64,000 nt of DNA from Pyxidicoccus trucidator (GTDB taxonomy: Bacteria; Myxococcota; Myxococcia; Myxococcales; Myxococcaceae): assembly GCF_010894435.1 (NCBI RefSeq), contig NZ_JAAIXZ010000005.1:372001-436000 (forward strand). The letters are read 5' to 3'. The position numbers and the translations under genes were made by a program. The notes under the pieces are model-generated. The model saw nothing but the letters and a program-made list of their open reading frames with translations. It was not told the origin of the DNA and made no database searches. Of the stretch, positions 34,979 to 42,986 are shown in pieces; position 1 is the first letter of the stretch; every line of letters begins with the position of its first letter.

Positions 34979-36484
34979 TCAGGGACTCCGCGTCGCGGCG
35001 GGCCGCTCCCTCACCCAGAGGACGTAGTCGCCATCCTGGAACTGCTCGCGCCAGCCGCCTCGTGCGCGCAGGCTGTCGAGCAGGATGTTGCCCGGGTTCT
35101 CCAGCTTCCAGAGGAGGTAGTCCGGGTCGTACTTCGCGAGGGCGTCCTCCCAGCCCGGCTCGCCCCAGACCAGCTTGTTGTAGTCCTGGTGGATGGCCAG
35201 CGGGAACGGGTCATTGCGGCTGTCGATGAAGACCTTGTAGTCCGGCCCGGCGAAGAACGAGATGGGGCCGCCGATGACGAACGGGTTGAGCACCCGGCCT
35301 GGCGGCAGACGGCGGAGCGCGTCCAGCGCACCCAGCGGAATCCACGTGCGCAGCACGCCCTGCTCCATCGGCGTCGGCTGCCGCGCATGGACGACGGTCA
35401 GCGCGGCCAGCAGCAGGGCGGGCCAGAGGGCACCCCGGCCCCGGGCGCTCCATCCCGCCACCGCGTCATCGAGCCCCTTCCACAGCCGCCTCCACGCTCC
35501 GAGGGTGGATGCGCCCGCCTCGCTCGCCGGGGTCTGCACGGCATGCTCCAGCAGGGCGAGCGCCAGCAGCACGGCGGCGAACGGCGCATGGCGCTGCACC
35601 TTGATGGCGGCAATGCCGAGCACCGCCGCGGGCAGGAGGATGGCCACCCGGCGCGAGGGCGCCCGCCCCACGGCGAACAGCGTCGCGCCCGCCAGCGCGA
35701 GGTACGCCCAACTCCAGCGCTCGTCCAGGCCGAGCGGCCGCCACTCGTTGATGCCCTGCGTGGACTCCAGCACCGAGTGGAGCAGGGGATAGAGGTAGAT
35801 GGCGGGGCCATCCGGGCCCAGGCCGGCCGCGAGGAAGGCCACCGCGCCGAAGGCCAGGGCCCGCAGGGCGCGGCGCCGGGACTCGGGGCTCGGGGCGTCC
35901 AGCGCTGCACCCACGGCGGTGGCGCCGAGCAGGGCCGGGCCCAGGGGCCAGCTCCCGTGGAGGTTGGCCCAGGCCACGCCGAGGAAGGGGAAGACCCAGA
36001 GGACGCGGTGCTGGCCCGCGCGCCAGGCCTGGACGCACAGCACCGAGACGGTGAAGAGCAGGTGCCCCACATGGAAGGGGCGCTCCTGGTTCCAGGTGGG
36101 GAGGTGCACCCAGAGGACGAGGCCCAGCGTGGCCAGGGCCACCAGCCCGCGGCGCCCGGAGGCGGCCCGGCCCAGGGCGCTCCACAGCAGCAGGACGTTG
36201 GCGCAGACGAGCGCGGCGACGAACAGCGCGGGCCCTCCCGCGCCGAGCCAGCGCACCAGCAGCATGCACAGCACGCCGAAGCCCCACTCATGGGGCACCC
36301 AGCCCGCGGTCCCCGTGACGCTGAAGGGGTCCACCCGGGTGAAGCCGTGCTCCAGGAGGAAGCGGCCCCCGGCGAGGTGGAAGAAGAGGTCGAAGTGCTT
36401 GAGCGGCGACATCCCCAGCCGCACGACGAGCGCCAGGGCCAGGAGGGCCGCCGGCCCGGGGAGAAGGAAGGACCGCGCCCGCAT
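34979..36484 (-). CDS. Polytopic membrane protein, GT-C glycosyltransferase-like
   Basis: 501 residues from ATG 36484; a GTG nine bases earlier is also possible. About ten hydrophobic segments cover residues 5-370. The first outer loop carries HFDLFFHLAGGRFLLEHG and the second HEWGF, in the way GT-C enzymes carry acidic/His residues after the first helix. The C-terminal soluble part (VLNPFVIGGPISFFAGPDYK, VFIDSRNDPFP, YDPDYLLWKLENPGN) recurs in bacterial membrane proteins of unknown function. Lipid-linked sugar transfer is possible but unproven. It begins 12 bp after the stop of the next membrane-protein gene, forming a two-gene operon. Confidence 0.6.
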   Translation of the reverse strand: MRARSFLLPGPAALLALALVVRLGMSPLKHFDLFFHLAGGRFLLEHGFTRVDPFSVTGTAGWVPHEWGFGVLCMLLVRWLGAGGPALFVAALVCANVLLLWSALGRAASGRRGLVALATLGLVLWVHLPTWNQERPFHVGHLLFTVSVLCVQAWRAGQHRVLWVFPFLGVAWANLHGSWPLGPALLGATAVGAALDAPSPESRRRALRALAFGAVAFLAAGLGPDGPAIYLYPLLHSVLESTQGINEWRPLGLDERWSWAYLALAGATLFAVGRAPSRRVAILLPAAVLGIAAIKVQRHAPFAAVLLALALLEHAVQTPASEAGASTLGAWRRLWKGLDDAVAGWSARGRGALWPALLLAALTVVHARQPTPMEQGVLRTWIPLGALDALRRLPPGRVLNPFVIGGPISFFAGPDYKVFIDSRNDPFPLAIHQDYNKLVWGEPGWEDALAKYDPDYLLWKLENPGNILLDSLRARGGWREQFQDGDYVLWVRERPAATRSP

Positions 36485-36496
36485 GGAGCCCACTGC

Positions 36497-37663
36497 CTAG
36501 CGGAACCCCAGCCGGCGCAGCATCACCGCCCGGATGGAGGGAATCCGGAAGCGGTAGATGAGCGCGTCCGCGAAGTAGTGCGCCAGCACCACCGCGAAGC
36601 TCAGCGAAGTCACGGCCCGCAGCAGGGGATGGGCGCTCAGCAGGGTGGCGTTGCTCGCGAGCACGCCGAACGTGGCCCCCTCCTGCATCAGCCCGTGCAG
36701 CACGCCCAGGGCCAGCAGGGGCAGCATGCTCGCAATCATCGCCGGGACGATGAGCCCGCGGGGAAGGCGGGACGTGTCACCCGGACGCGGCTCCAGCATC
36801 CGCGCGGTGAGGACGTAGTACTCCAGGCCGTGCATGGCGGGCAGCATGACGTAGCCCCAGGAGGGCGCCACCAGGGCCAGCCCCGTGGCCGTCGCCATGG
36901 CCAGCAGGTAGAGCACCTTCGGCCCGCTCCGGGGCCCCGTGCCGAGCACGGACCGGAAGAGCACCACGAAGTAGCCCATCCACACCGCCAGCAGGACGGC
37001 GAGCGTCTCGCGCGGCAGCACCGTGCCCTGGCCCACGTCGAGGTAGGCGGAGGACGCGGGGCCGGAGGACTCGGAGACGAAGAGGATGCGGACCAGGAGC
37101 AGCGTCAGCATCAGGGGCACGTACATCCGCTGCAGCTGGCGCTCCCGTGAGGCGGGGGCCGGCAGCCCGGCGTCACTCTCACGCAGCCCGTGCAGCGACC
37201 AGAGGCCGCGGTGCTGGGACAGCGTGTGGTGCAGGCCGAAGACGTTGAAGATGACGGCCACCGCGTACATGTGCGCCGTGCGGTCCGCGTAGAAGCTGAA
37301 GAAGAGGCCCGTGCCCACCGCGAGCATGGCCAGCGCCCCCGCCAGGACCTGCCGGGGCTGACCCGGCGCCGACGTCAGCACGTCCCGGTGCACGGCGAAG
37401 AGCAGGAAGGTGAGGACCACGTGTGTGGCATTGCCCAGCAGGTTCTGCGCCGTCCACCCCGCCAGCCGGTGCGCCGCGTCGGAGGCGGGGGCGGACAGTG
37501 CGCTGGAGGCTGCCACGCTCAGGGCGAGCAGCAGGGGGATGGCGAAGATGAGGACATCCGCCCGCGCCGAGAAGAGCCACAGGCCCCGGAAGGTCAGGGT
37601 GCCCGGCAGGCCAGGGGCGGGGGCATGGGTCCGCGAAGGGGCGGCGGGAAGCACCGGCGTCAT
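36497..37663 (-). CDS. Polytopic membrane protein of unknown function
   Basis: 388 residues with about ten hydrophobic segments spread through the whole length. Conserved-looking polar features inside the membrane region include GNATHVVLTFLLFAVHRD (about 77-94), a second His cluster FNVFGLHHTLSQHRGLW (about 139-155), a PAMHGLEYYV segment and AHYFADALIYRFRIPSIR near the end. Intramembrane His residues of this kind suggest metal or redox chemistry, but I recognise no family. Cotranscribed with the GT-C-like gene. Confidence 0.6.
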   Translation of the reverse strand: MTPVLPAAPSRTHAPAPGLPGTLTFRGLWLFSARADVLIFAIPLLLALSVAASSALSAPASDAAHRLAGWTAQNLLGNATHVVLTFLLFAVHRDVLTSAPGQPRQVLAGALAMLAVGTGLFFSFYADRTAHMYAVAVIFNVFGLHHTLSQHRGLWSLHGLRESDAGLPAPASRERQLQRMYVPLMLTLLLVRILFVSESSGPASSAYLDVGQGTVLPRETLAVLLAVWMGYFVVLFRSVLGTGPRSGPKVLYLLAMATATGLALVAPSWGYVMLPAMHGLEYYVLTARMLEPRPGDTSRLPRGLIVPAMIASMLPLLALGVLHGLMQEGATFGVLASNATLLSAHPLLRAVTSLSFAVVLAHYFADALIYRFRIPSIRAVMLRRLGFR

Positions 37664-37807
37664 CGAGGCGGAATCCTACCACGCCTGGCGGGGGCCGCGC
37701 CCCCGGGCCCCACGCGCGGGGGCCTCCAGGAATTCCAGCCAATTTGAACATCCCTTCACCTTCTGGCCGGTTTCGCCGCCGGGGCTCGTGCTAAGACAGA
37801 CCCGTTC

Positions 37808-39133
37808 ATGGAAGGCCGCCTGCTGCTGAAGAACTGCGCCGTGTTCCGCGCGGATGGTCGGGTCCGCAACGGCATGGCCGTGGTGGTGGAGGGCAACACC
37901 ATCCGCCGCGTCGCGCCGGACGCCCAGGTGCCCGTGCTGCCCGGGGACTGGGAAGTCGCTTGCCGGGGACGTCTCGTCGCGCCGGGGCTGGTGGACTGTC
38001 ACTCGCACCTCGTCAACGGCCAGCTCCTCCCGCCCTCCGGACACTTCCTGCTGATGCCGCCGGCTGAACGGCTGGAGCGGATGCTGCGCGTGGCCCGGCT
38101 CCTCGCCGACGAGGACGTGGAGGCCCTCACCCGCTTCGCCGCGGCCCGCGCCCTGCGGGATGGCGTCACCCTGGTCGTGGAGCACCTGTCCTGTCAGGAC
38201 GTCGCTGGAGGGCTCGCCGCCCAGGCCCGCGCGGCGGAAGGCCTGGGCCTGCGGCTGCTGACCAGCCACGCCACCCACAGCCTGGATGGCGCCCAGCAGG
38301 CGGAGACGTGGCTGGAGGCCAACGCCGACTTCGCCCGCGAGCGGCGGGAGCACCCGCTGGTGCGCGGGGCCATCGGCTTCCATGCCTCGTACACGTGCGA
38401 CCACGCGCTGCTCACCCGCGTGGCGCGGCTGAGCCGGCAGTTGGACGTGCCCACCGTCTTCCACCTCGCGGAGAGCGAGGACGACCTCACCACCACCTAC
38501 TCCCGGCACAGCCAGCGCGTGGTGCCCCGGCTGGATGCGCTGGGGTTGCTCAACCCTCGTGCCATCGCCGCCTATGCGCGCACGCTGGACAGCTCGGAAG
38601 CAGGGCGCCTGGAGGAGAGCGGCACCTTCGTGGCGCTCGCGCCCCGCGGCCTCCGTACCCTGGAGCGTGGCGCGGACCCGATGGAGGCCGTGCTGGCGCG
38701 CATCCACATGGTGGGGCTGGGCACGGGCGGCCACGGCACGCTCCAGGACGAGCTGCTGGCCGCGCTGGTGGGGGCGCTGCGCATCTCCCGCGCCGGACGC
38801 CTGCCGGATGTGGACGGCTCGCTGGCCCACCTGCTCGTCAACGGCCCCGCGGAGCTGTGCACGCGGCTGTTCGGCTTGCCCTCGGGCAACGTGGAAGAGG
38901 GGAGCATCGCGGACCTCGTCGTCTACGACTCCGTGCCCCCGTCGGACCCGGAGACGGGCTACTCGCCGCACCTGCTCGGGCAGATGACCCGCTCGCCGGT
39001 GGCGTGGACGGTGGTGGACGGCCGCGTCTGCGTGCGCGAGGGCCAGCTGCTCGGCTTCGACTACGTGGACCTGGCCCGCGGCGCGACGGAAGCGCTCCAC
39101 CGGGTGTGGACGCGCGCGCGGCTGGGCAGCTGA
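37808..39133 (+). CDS. Amidohydrolase-superfamily protein (SsnA/TRZ-ATZ-like)
   Basis: 441 residues. The metal-binding start of the barrel is DCHSHL (about 59-64), preceded by the usual small beta-sandwich (LLLKNCAVFRADGRVRNGM, GRLVAPGLVD). Further ligands fit FHASYTCDHA (His about 196) and VFHLAESEDD (His about 219). The C-terminal beta-sandwich returns with GSIADLVVYD and VVDGRVCVREGQL. The expected late catalytic Asp in a GTDG-like motif appears as GLGTGGHG, so activity on classical aminohydrolase substrates is uncertain. SsnA-type proteins act in purine or selenium-related catabolism. It is followed 7 bp later by a methyltransferase gene, so cotranscription is likely. Confidence 0.75.
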   Translation: MEGRLLLKNCAVFRADGRVRNGMAVVVEGNTIRRVAPDAQVPVLPGDWEVACRGRLVAPGLVDCHSHLVNGQLLPPSGHFLLMPPAERLERMLRVARLLADEDVEALTRFAAARALRDGVTLVVEHLSCQDVAGGLAAQARAAEGLGLRLLTSHATHSLDGAQQAETWLEANADFARERREHPLVRGAIGFHASYTCDHALLTRVARLSRQLDVPTVFHLAESEDDLTTTYSRHSQRVVPRLDALGLLNPRAIAAYARTLDSSEAGRLEESGTFVALAPRGLRTLERGADPMEAVLARIHMVGLGTGGHGTLQDELLAALVGALRISRAGRLPDVDGSLAHLLVNGPAELCTRLFGLPSGNVEEGSIADLVVYDSVPPSDPETGYSPHLLGQMTRSPVAWTVVDGRVCVREGQLLGFDYVDLARGATEALHRVWTRARLGS

Positions 39134-39140
39134 GGGCTCC

Positions 39141-40127
39141 ATGAGCGCCGCGCCTTCCCCGCTGGTGGACACCCTTCGCGCCGCGCGTGAGCGGCGGGGA
39201 CCGCTGCTGACGGACCCGCGCACCACGGCCTTTCGCGTGCTGAACGGCGAGGCGGACGGCGTCCCCGACGTGACGGCGGATGTCTTTGGCGGGCTGTACG
39301 TCATCAGCCTCTACCGCGACCTCTCCACCGCCGAGGAGGAGGCGCTCCTGGACGCCGCCGTGGCCGCGTGGGCGCCGCGCGGCGTCTACCTGAAGCGCCG
39401 TCCCCGCGAGGCGCGGGTGCTGGCCAACGTGGCGAAGGAGGAGCTCGCGCCGGAGGTGCCGGCCCGGGGCGAGCCGGTGGAGTCGCTCACCGCGCTGGAG
39501 AATGGCCTGTCGTTCCTCATCCGCCCCGCGCAGGGGCTGTCGGTGGGGCTGTATCTGGACATGCGCGACACGCGCGCGTGGCTCCAGGAGCGGGTGCGGG
39601 GCCTCACCGTGCTCAACCTCTTCGCCTACACCTGCGCCTTCGGCGTGGTGGCCGCCGCGAGCGGCGCGAAGCGGGCGCTCAACCTCGACGCCAGCCGCCG
39701 CGTGCTGGAGTGGGGTGAGGAGAACGCGCGCCTCAACGGCCAGCCGGTGGACCGCTACGACTACGTGGCCGGGGACGTGTTCGACTGGCTCAAGCGGCTG
39801 GCGAAGAAGGGCGAGACGTTCGACGTCGTCATCTCGGATCCCCCGTCCTTCTCCACCACCCGCACCGCCCGCTTCTCCGCCGCGCGCGACTACGCCCGGC
39901 TGGCGGAGGCCGCCGCGCGCGTGGTGACTCCCGGAGGCCGGCTGGTCGCCTGCTGCAACCACGCGGGGCTGCCCGCGCGCCGCTTCGAGACCATGGTGGC
40001 CGAGGGCGTCGCCCTCGCGGGCCGGAAGGGGAAGGCGGTGGGCTCGCTCGGCCCCTCTCCGCTCGACTTCCCGTCGCCCCCGGGACAGGAGCCCGCTCTC
40101 AAGGTGCATGTGGTGGAACTTCGTTAG
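39141..40127 (+). CDS. RlmI/RlmK-type class I rRNA methyltransferase
   Basis: 328 residues. An N-terminal EEHD-like segment (FRVLNGEADGVPDVTADVFG) leads to the SAM-binding domain: LYLDMRDTRAWLQE, VLNLFAYTCAFGVVAAASGA (motif I), LDASRRVLEW (acidic loop), the catalytic-type motif DPPSFS (about 233-238) and a late GGRLVACCNH. This fits the large-subunit rRNA cytosine-C5 methyltransferase family of RlmI. The PUA domain normally at the N-terminus seems to be missing, making the protein shorter than the usual 390-400 residues. Confidence 0.8.
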   Translation: MSAAPSPLVDTLRAARERRGPLLTDPRTTAFRVLNGEADGVPDVTADVFGGLYVISLYRDLSTAEEEALLDAAVAAWAPRGVYLKRRPREARVLANVAKEELAPEVPARGEPVESLTALENGLSFLIRPAQGLSVGLYLDMRDTRAWLQERVRGLTVLNLFAYTCAFGVVAAASGAKRALNLDASRRVLEWGEENARLNGQPVDRYDYVAGDVFDWLKRLAKKGETFDVVISDPPSFSTTRTARFSAARDYARLAEAAARVVTPGGRLVACCNHAGLPARRFETMVAEGVALAGRKGKAVGSLGPSPLDFPSPPGQEPALKVHVVELR

Positions 40128-40163
40128 CCCCGCGGGCCCCGGCGCGGGTAATGTCCAGGCGTC

Positions 40164-41387
40164 ATGGCTCCCGCGGCACAGCAGCAGCGCGACACCGCCC
40201 GCTTCGGCAAGTACCGGCTCATCGAGCGCATCGCCGTGGGGGGGATGGCGGAGATCTTCCTCGCGCACCAGAAGCACGATGACGGGCACGAGTCGCCCGT
40301 CGTCATCAAGCGCATCCGCCCCCACCTGTCCAAGCATGCGGCCTTCGTGAAGATGTTCCTCAACGAGGCCCGGCTCGCCGCGCAGCTCAACCACCCCAAC
40401 GTGGTGCAGATTCACGACCTGGGGAAGATCGCCGAGAGCCACTTCATCGCCATGGAGTACGTCGCCGGGCGTGACATGCGCCGGGTGGTACCCAAGGCGG
40501 AGGCGCTCGGGATTCCCTTCCCGCTGGTGTACGCGGTGAAGATTGCCTCGTGCGTCTGCGCGGGGCTGCACCACGCGCACACCAAGGTGGACCTGTACGG
40601 CAACCCGCTCAACATCGTCCACCGGGACGTGTCGCCGGAGAACATCGTCGTCGCCTTCGACGGCTCGGTGAAGATTCTCGACTTCGGCATCGCCAAGGCC
40701 GCCAACCAGGTGGGCCAGACGCGCACGGGCGAAATCAAGGGCAAGCTCAGCTACATGAGCCCGGAGCAGTGTCTGGGCACCCCGCTGGACTGCCGCAGCG
40801 ACATCTTCTCCCTCGGCGTGGTGCTCTACGAGTGGCTCACCGGCTTCAAGCTGTTCACCGGCGAGTCCGAGGTGGCGGTGATGCGCAGCATCACCGAGGG
40901 GAAGATCTATGCGCCCTCGTACTTCCGGGAGGACCTGCCCGAGCGGCTGGAGCTCATCCTGATGAAGGCGCTGGAGCGCGACAAGGACAAGCGCTACCAG
41001 ACGGCCGCGCAGATGCAGAAGGACCTGGACGCCTTCCTGGACGCGTACGAGTTCACCCCCACGCCGCTGCACCTGTCCAACTTCCTCAAGCAGCTCTTCG
41101 AGGAGGAGCAGCGGCGCATGCAGGCGCGCGCCTCGAACGCGCCCACGTCCGAGGAGGCGCTGGAGCTGTCCGACGTCGTGGCCGCGCTCGACACGGTGAA
41201 GGGCACCCCCGCGCCGGAGCCCGTCGCGCCCCAGGCCACGAGCGACGACCACACCGAGCCGCGCATGGTGGCCGTGCCGCTCAGCCCGGCCGCATACGAG
41301 GCGCTGGAGGCGGCGGCGCGCCGCAACGACATCTCGCCGGGCAAGCTGATTTCAGAGCTGCTCGAGTCTTGGCTGAAGTACCGCTGA
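40164..41387 (+). CDS. Ser/Thr protein kinase with ribbon-helix-helix-like tail
   Basis: 407 residues. The kinase domain (about 15-285) is complete: glycine loop IAVGGMAEIF (23-32), K49 in VVIK, E69, HRDVSPENI with catalytic D155, DFG 173-175 and SPEQ in the activation segment. The HRDVSPEN variant is common in myxobacterial kinases. A variable linker (about 320-370) is followed by VPLSPAAYEALEAAARRNDI and SPGKLISELLESWLKYR, a 38-residue segment that looks like a ribbon-helix-helix DNA-binding or dimerisation unit. There is no membrane segment. The stop is one base before the truA start, so expression is coupled to tRNA modification. Confidence 0.88.
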   Translation: MAPAAQQQRDTARFGKYRLIERIAVGGMAEIFLAHQKHDDGHESPVVIKRIRPHLSKHAAFVKMFLNEARLAAQLNHPNVVQIHDLGKIAESHFIAMEYVAGRDMRRVVPKAEALGIPFPLVYAVKIASCVCAGLHHAHTKVDLYGNPLNIVHRDVSPENIVVAFDGSVKILDFGIAKAANQVGQTRTGEIKGKLSYMSPEQCLGTPLDCRSDIFSLGVVLYEWLTGFKLFTGESEVAVMRSITEGKIYAPSYFREDLPERLELILMKALERDKDKRYQTAAQMQKDLDAFLDAYEFTPTPLHLSNFLKQLFEEEQRRMQARASNAPTSEEALELSDVVAALDTVKGTPAPEPVAPQATSDDHTEPRMVAVPLSPAAYEALEAAARRNDISPGKLISELLESWLKYR

Positions 41388-41388
41388 C

Positions 41389-42186
41389 ATGCCTCGGTTG
41401 AAGCTGACGCTCGAATACGACGGAACGCGCTTCGTGGGCTGGCAGGTGCAGCCCAACGGCCCGTCCGTGCAGGCGGCGCTGGAGGACGGGCTGGCCCGGC
41501 TGCTGGGCGAGCAGGTGTCCGTGTTCTGCGCGGGGCGCACCGACTCGGGGGTGCACGCCGCCGGGCAGGTGGCCTGCTTCGACACCCCGAGGGTGCTGCC
41601 GATGAAGGCCTATGTCCGGGGCCTCAATGGCCTGCTGCCGGACGACCTCGCGGTGGTGTCCGCCATGGAGGTTCCGGAGGGGTTCGACCCGCGCCGCTGG
41701 TCCCGGGGCAAGCGCTACAGGTACCGGCTGAGCAACCGCGCCACGCGCTCGCCGCTGCGCCGGCTGACGCACTGGGAGGTATTCGCCCCGCTGGACGTGG
41801 ACGCCATGCGGCGGGCCGCGGTGCACCTGCTGGGCCGGCATGACTTCTCCGCCTTCCGGGCGGCGGACTGCCAGGCGAAGCACGCGGTGCGCGAGGTGCG
41901 CAGCCTGACGGTGGAGGGCCAGTCCGGGGACGAGGTGTCCTTCGTGGTGGAGGGCACGGCGTTCCTCAAGCACATGGTGCGCAACCTCGTGGGGACGCTG
42001 GTGGAGGTGGGGAAGGGGCGCAGGCCGGAGGCCTGGGTGGCGGAGGTGCTGGCCTCGCGCAACCGGAAGCGGGCCGGGCCCACGGCGCCGCCCCAGGGGC
42101 TGGTGATGGAAGAGGTCTTCTACGGGGATGGCCCGCCTCCTCGCACGCCGGGGGGCTCGGCGGACGCGGACGAGGACGAGGGCTGA
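41389..42186 (+). CDS. truA: tRNA pseudouridine(38-40) synthase
   Basis: 265 residues. TruA modifies uridines in the anticodon arm. Hallmarks are LEYDGTRFVGWQVQPNGPSV at the start, the catalytic Asp in CAGRTDSGVHAAGQV (about 43-57), RYRYRLSN, HDFSAFRAADC and the C-terminal FLKHMVRNLVGTLVEVGKGR. An acidic tail (SADADEDEG) extends it slightly. It is coupled to the kinase gene. Confidence 0.95.
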   Translation: MPRLKLTLEYDGTRFVGWQVQPNGPSVQAALEDGLARLLGEQVSVFCAGRTDSGVHAAGQVACFDTPRVLPMKAYVRGLNGLLPDDLAVVSAMEVPEGFDPRRWSRGKRYRYRLSNRATRSPLRRLTHWEVFAPLDVDAMRRAAVHLLGRHDFSAFRAADCQAKHAVREVRSLTVEGQSGDEVSFVVEGTAFLKHMVRNLVGTLVEVGKGRRPEAWVAEVLASRNRKRAGPTAPPQGLVMEEVFYGDGPPPRTPGGSADADEDEG

Positions 42187-42206
42187 ACTGGGGTAGGCTG
42201 CCGGCC

Positions 42207-42833
42207 GTGAGCTCCAAGACGAGTGTTCTCGAACCGCTGCGCGTACGCATCCGCCGCCTCCAGTTCATCGTGGGGCTGGGGTTCATCTCGCTCGTCGGCG
42301 GCTCGGTGCTGAGCGTGGCGCTGACGCTGCGGCTGAGCGTGCGGGTGCAGGCACTGCCGACCGGGCTGATGCGGGTGCTGATGGCGGTGCTGCTGGAGAA
42401 CCTCTGGGTGCTCGGCGTGCTGCCGCTGCTCTGCTATGGCGCAGCGCGCGTCATGGAGCTGAAGCCCTGGTCCACGGCGGCGGGCGCGGCCGTGTCCGGC
42501 GCGACGTTCGTCCTGGCGCTCAACTACGTGCAGAGCGGGGCAGGGGGCCTGTGGCTGGGCGGCCTGGGCTCGGTGCTCAACGTGGTGGCCTTCGCCGTGG
42601 GCGTGGTGCTCAGCGCCCGCGCGGTGATGCTGGGCCGGGCCGCCGCGGCGCAGCAGTCCGGGAAGGCCCAGGAGAAGGCGCAGGAGCGCAAGTCCGAGTA
42701 CGACGAGTTCCTCCGCGCGGCGGAGGCGGGCGCGGCCCGGCTGGAGCAGCGCGAGTCCGCGGCGCAGGCCCCGGCCCCCGAGGCGGCTCCCGCGCCGGAA
42801 GCCCCGGACACGAGCAAGACTCCGGCGGCCTGA
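42207..42833 (+). CDS. Small membrane protein of unknown function
   Basis: 208 residues from a GTG. Four hydrophobic segments (FIVGLGFISLVGGSVLSVAL, LLENLWVLGVLPLLCYGAAR, a Gly/Ala-rich helix near 92-105 and VLNVVAFAVGVVLSARAVML) are followed by a charged, coiled-coil-like cytoplasmic tail (QEKAQERKSEYDEFLRAAEA) and an Ala/Pro-rich end. No family recognised. It follows truA by 20 bp on the same strand. Confidence 0.65.
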   Translation: MSSKTSVLEPLRVRIRRLQFIVGLGFISLVGGSVLSVALTLRLSVRVQALPTGLMRVLMAVLLENLWVLGVLPLLCYGAARVMELKPWSTAAGAAVSGATFVLALNYVQSGAGGLWLGGLGSVLNVVAFAVGVVLSARAVMLGRAAAAQQSGKAQEKAQERKSEYDEFLRAAEAGAARLEQRESAAQAPAPEAAPAPEAPDTSKTPAA

Positions 42834-42986
42834 GCCGAACCGCGGCCCGGAGTTTCGTCCCGTCCCTGGCGTGCTTCGTCCCGGGGCCGGGCGCCTTCAT
42901 CACATTCCGCGCTGGCTGGCCGACCCCTGCGGGTACTGAACACGCGTGGTTCGTGTTTCAAGTCACTCCGCAGAGGGGGTCGTCGT

